Assembly: GCA_004551865.1 (NCBI GenBank)
Contig: SFPR01000027.1
Span: 1-36,283 of the forward strand
Origin: Bacteroidales bacterium
GTDB lineage: Bacteria; Bacteroidota; Bacteroidia; Bacteroidales; P3
Length of the DNA stretch: 36,283 bases
Direction of reading: 5' to 3'
A program made the position numbers and the translations under genes. The notes beneath the pieces were generated by a model. It saw only the letters and a list, made by a program, of their open reading frames with translations, was not told where the DNA came from and made no database searches. Positions 32,855 through 36,283 of this stretch are shown one piece after another (the stretch's first letter is position 1; each line of letters starts with the position of its first letter).

Positions 32855-35800
32855 ATGAAGAATATAAACGAAAGGTTGGGAATTATTCCTCAAGATAAAC
32901 TGACGCAAAATACCGATTATATACATCAATATATAGGTTTGCGTCTTGCAGCTTTGGGTGTGGAAATGCAAACCGAAGGAATGAGCTACGAAGAACAGAA
33001 CTTTATGAAGTGTCTCAAAGGTTTGCTCTCCAACTACAAAGAAAGAGAGTTGCTTTACAACAACAACCTCTGCCCGATGGACGAAAGAATACAAAATTTC
33101 TTCGACAGCTATTTTTCATCGGTCAAGGGAGTTGAAGACATTAAGATTCCGATGCGTACATTCACCTTGGACTCATACGGAGTTGCCAGAGAACTTGCCC
33201 TTCCCAAAGGAAAAGACGAGTATATCTCCGAATATGTGTCTTCATACAGAGTAAAACAAGGCGTTTTGCACAATCCTAAAAACGACCGCAGGACAACAAA
33301 AGGAGTATTTCACATTGCAGAGGGCGGACTTCCGATACCCGACGACAAGAAAGCCGTGCCTTTGGCAACAGCCAAGTATATATTTTACCGAGCTTTCGCA
33401 GAAACAGGCGAAATCATGGAATTGCCTTTCACATCTCAAATGGAAAAGGGAATACGTCTTTTTGTTTCTTTGCTCCTAAAGCCTGTCATCTGTCCGAGGG
33501 TTGAAGGCGTGAGCGAAGAAAAGAACATGGAGATACGCTTTTTTGCACCCGGTTCTTTGGTTTGCAACTTGGACTTTGTCGAAAGCATATTCGGCAACGG
33601 CGGAAGCCCATACCATATCAGCAACGACTCGGCTTTGGATGTCGAACATTGGACGGGACATACAGGCTGTATCGTTTTGGCACCTCAGCTTACCAAACTA
33701 ACCAAAAAAGAATGCGGACTTCCTCACATCAGTCAGGCAACCGAAAGACAGAAACGCGACGGAATGTGTTGGGAAAAGGAGGACGAGTTGTACAACGACG
33801 GACAATCGTTCAAGCTATGTGTGAGAACACAGGACGGAATTATCGCAACAGTCATTGCAGATAACTACTTTGGTTACTCAAAGAAAGAAGTCAAGACAAT
33901 GATGAGCTATTCTGCCAACATATACGGCTCTGCAGAAGAAGAGCATGCGGGAGGGGCGTTGGTCTTTCCGGGATACAATCAGGGTGATACCTACTTTGCA
34001 AATCCAATGAAGGTAAAAAACACCTTTGCAGAGGTCAAAGAAAACTGTCAAGACTTCATCGACTTCAAACCCGAAGGCTATGGAATTGACAAAAATTACG
34101 ATAATATCTACTACCTTCCCGAAAACACTACCTTCAATGTGCCTACTCAGGAAATCAAATGGAAGCATTCGGGAGGCGAACACAAACTAAAACTCCTTCC
34201 AAACAAAATATACATACTTCCGAACGGCAGCAAGTTCCGCATGGAAGCCTATTCGGGAGCATTGAACTACCGATTGGTCGAAATAGTCGGCGACGGAGTG
34301 TTCTGCCACAAGCCTTGCACGGTGAGCGGAGGCGGAAAGAGCGAAATTTCAAAGTCGATTGCCGATGCTATTTTCGGAGGTCCTTTCTTTATAAGGGACT
34401 TTGAGAAAGATTTTGCGAAGGTTGAGGAGATTATAAACTACGATTATTCCAAGAGATACAACTCTTTGAACAACGAACCGATACCTTACAGCCGCAGCTT
34501 CCTCAATTCGAGACGTTCGATGGGTTCTGTAATCAAGCTATTGACCCCTTCGAGCGAATATACCAAGGAATACAACGAATGGTTGCAGGGATTGCCTCAA
34601 TATGTCAAAGGAATAGCATTCATCATCAAGCGATTCTACAAAGAAGAATGGGGAAACGAATGGAAAAAACACTTTGGCGTCGATATTTTGAACGGCACTC
34701 CGGGCAACGAATTGAAGTTTGGCGACAAGAAAATCTTTGCCCGATATTTGAGAGTGGGCTTTGCCGAAGACGGAACGTGGAGAACATTCAAGTTGCGTCA
34801 AGATTTCGTTCACTCCGACAAGGTTCAAATGGAAGATGACATCAGTGCAACAACCGTAATCCCCACAAGGCTGTTGAGCAATCTTGGAAAGGCTTCGGGA
34901 TTGCAAAGTGTCAAGTTGGTAGAAAACTGTGAATACAGATTTTTCCAGCGACCTGACGATGCAATAATAAGAGGCTATGACAAGAAAGCCGAAAGCGATT
35001 TGGCAACTCCTAATACCTTTATATCAAACTATGAACCCCTTTCGCCCGATGATGCTCGCGAAATTGTGGAAGACGTAATCAACTTCGACAGATTTACCTC
35101 TCCGATGAGAGAATTGATAAAAGAAGAAGCCGAAAAGAGAGACAGCAAATATTTTGTTTCGTCTGCCCACCCGAGATTGGTAAACGGCAAACCTTCAAAG
35201 AACGTTCGTTATCTTCAAACCCGAAACGACTTAATCAATCCGCAAGAAAAATACATTGCAGAGGTAGGAATACGTCTTGCAAGGAAACTTAAAGCCGACG
35301 ACCCTTTGTATATCCCTGTCAATGCGGTACTTCCGGGCAGAAGAAACAACAGAAAAGAAGAGGGAATACGTCCTTTGGCAGTCTATAACCCTATTCACTA
35401 TCAGGAATTGCCCGAGTTGTTCATGGACTTTATCTGTTCGCTTACGGGAAAAAGCCCTTCGACAACGGGAGCAGGCTCCGAGGGAGCATTAACCAAAGGA
35501 CCGTTCAACGCTTTGTGTGCAGTAACCGATTTGAACAACGCTTTGGTGTCGTTTATCCTTACGGGATATGACGGATTTACCACTCCTGCGGGCTATATCG
35601 GCAGCAAATACAGAATAGACCACGATTTGAGTTTGCTCACTCCCGAGCTTTGGGCAAGACTTTCACCCGAAGAGAGAGACCCTAAGCACATGATAGCAAA
35701 CGGATACTTGGAAAAGATAAACGATTTCACTTACGGAGGAAAATTGGTCAGAGCTTCGGTGTTGGGATATAGGATAACAGACAAGTTTGTGGTCAATTAC

Positions 35801-36283
35801 TACGGACGAGTGTTTGAAAATCCAAACGTAGTCTTCACCGACGAAATGCTAAAGCCCGAATTGCAAAGCATGGACGAGTATGTAGATGGAGTAAACAACA
35901 TTGTGGAAAACCAAAAGAGGGTTGCAATGATGTACTTCAACGACGGAAGCGTAAATGCAGCCGTAGAACCATTGAAAGCTCTTCTACATATAATGGTGTA
36001 TGGTGAATATAAGGGAATGACATTGCTTAGCGATGAGTTTAGAGCGATGTTTACTCGTGAAAACATGATGGAAAGCGATTGGTATAAGGAGAGATTGAGA
36101 AACAAACACGTCAATGACATCGCTTTGTGGCAGAAACACCAAAACTATTTGTTGAATTTCTTGAACCGTGCTACCAACTTGGACGAAGAAAAGCAACAAG
36201 AGATTAAGGATAAACTGCAAATTGTGTCCGAACAACTTGCCTTTGTCAAAAGCCAAGAGTATTACAATATGCTTGTAGGTACG
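32855..36283 (+). CDS. Probable PPi-type phosphoenolpyruvate carboxykinase (3' end outside window)
   Basis: The frame is open from ATG 32855 to the last base (1143 codons, no stop), so the gene runs off the window. The protein looks cytosolic, with no signal or helices. Recognisable segments are FIFGNGGSPYHISNDSALDV-type text (around 245), EHWTGHTGCIVLAPQLTKL, ATERQKRDGMCW, IIATVIADNYFGYSKKEVK, SANIYGSAEEEHAGGA and the glycine-rich CTVSGGGKSEISKSIADAI. I recall these as features of the large (about 1150-1190 residue) diphosphate-dependent PEPCKs found in Entamoeba and Propionibacterium, which interconvert oxaloacetate plus PPi with PEP, CO2 and phosphate. It is unrelated in sequence to ATP- and GTP-PEPCK. 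If right, only a short C-terminal piece is missing. The assignment is from memory of the family and was not searched. Confidence 0.68.
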   Translation, partial: MKNINERLGIIPQDKLTQNTDYIHQYIGLRLAALGVEMQTEGMSYEEQNFMKCLKGLLSNYKERELLYNNNLCPMDERIQNFFDSYFSSVKGVEDIKIPMRTFTLDSYGVARELALPKGKDEYISEYVSSYRVKQGVLHNPKNDRRTTKGVFHIAEGGLPIPDDKKAVPLATAKYIFYRAFAETGEIMELPFTSQMEKGIRLFVSLLLKPVICPRVEGVSEEKNMEIRFFAPGSLVCNLDFVESIFGNGGSPYHISNDSALDVEHWTGHTGCIVLAPQLTKLTKKECGLPHISQATERQKRDGMCWEKEDELYNDGQSFKLCVRTQDGIIATVIADNYFGYSKKEVKTMMSYSANIYGSAEEEHAGGALVFPGYNQGDTYFANPMKVKNTFAEVKENCQDFIDFKPEGYGIDKNYDNIYYLPENTTFNVPTQEIKWKHSGGEHKLKLLPNKIYILPNGSKFRMEAYSGALNYRLVEIVGDGVFCHKPCTVSGGGKSEISKSIADAIFGGPFFIRDFEKDFAKVEEIINYDYSKRYNSLNNEPIPYSRSFLNSRRSMGSVIKLLTPSSEYTKEYNEWLQGLPQYVKGIAFIIKRFYKEEWGNEWKKHFGVDILNGTPGNELKFGDKKIFARYLRVGFAEDGTWRTFKLRQDFVHSDKVQMEDDISATTVIPTRLLSNLGKASGLQSVKLVENCEYRFFQRPDDAIIRGYDKKAESDLATPNTFISNYEPLSPDDAREIVEDVINFDRFTSPMRELIKEEAEKRDSKYFVSSAHPRLVNGKPSKNVRYLQTRNDLINPQEKYIAEVGIRLARKLKADDPLYIPVNAVLPGRRNNRKEEGIRPLAVYNPIHYQELPELFMDFICSLTGKSPSTTGAGSEGALTKGPFNALCAVTDLNNALVSFILTGYDGFTTPAGYIGSKYRIDHDLSLLTPELWARLSPEERDPKHMIANGYLEKINDFTYGGKLVRASVLGYRITDKFVVNYYGRVFENPNVVFTDEMLKPELQSMDEYVDGVNNIVENQKRVAMMYFNDGSVNAAVEPLKALLHIMVYGEYKGMTLLSDEFRAMFTRENMMESDWYKERLRNKHVNDIALWQKHQNYLLNFLNRATNLDEEKQQEIKDKLQIVSEQLAFVKSQEYYNMLVGT

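Overview
This window is chromosomal DNA of a low-GC Bacteroidota bacterium, most likely in the order Bacteroidales. Four things point there: two secreted proteins end in type IX secretion (T9SS) sorting domains; several promoters have the Bacteroidetes TAnnTTTG -7 box (the best, before tRNA-Cys, is TTTG-N19-TATCTTTG); there is a DUF4270 lipoprotein next to a short GT5 glycogen-synthase-like protein; and a UbiA-like gene lies next to maf. Genus cannot be fixed from the sequence.

Layout. Positions 1-657 hold an open 3' gene end followed by fragments of three genes (a radical-SAM activase, a RhuM-family gene and a type I restriction specificity gene hsdS), so this looks like the remains of a defence or accessory locus. 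Positions 745-3598 (minus) carry a T9SS-exported peptidylarginine/agmatine-deiminase-like enzyme and pcm. Positions 3754-7691 (plus) carry a lipoprotein, a polyprenyl-phosphate sugar transferase and a DUF4143 ATPase whose upstream region contains a 33-bp-periodic repeat. Positions 7716-11972 (minus) form a probable operon pdxJ - AspT-like transporter - U32 protein. Positions 12979-18270 (plus) carry ileS, lipB, tRNA-Cys, a small lipoprotein and an exported thioredoxin. Positions 18438-24990 (minus) form a tightly packed run: GT5 protein, DUF4270, MORN-like repeat protein, UbiA-like protein, maf, response regulator, histidine kinase. Positions 25200-30300 (minus) are glmM, a T9SS protein, a GT39 glycosyltransferase, a GT2 glycosyltransferase and a small membrane protein, with overlapping ends. 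Then come clpB without its N-terminal domain (minus) and a large plus-strand gene, still open at the window edge, that resembles PPi-type PEP carboxykinase.

The most unusual structure is a dispersed repeat family. Six arrays of 2-5 short palindromes (core AAACGSCGTTT, variants such as TATCGGCGATA) have centres 21 bp apart (occasionally 22), i.e. two helical turns. Five arrays are intergenic (near ileS, tRNA-Cys, after the thioredoxin gene, upstream of the GT5 gene and upstream of the PEPCK-like gene). One lies inside the GT39 coding sequence, where 21 bp equals seven codons and it is read as four heptads. I know of no described element with this architecture.

Other points of interest are the 33-bp ATGTGAAA array before the DUF4143 ATPase, the natural ClpB lacking its N domain, a deletion plus frame change in DUF4270, and a frameshifted small lipoprotein. 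All family names come from reading motifs and recalled family features; no database search was run.
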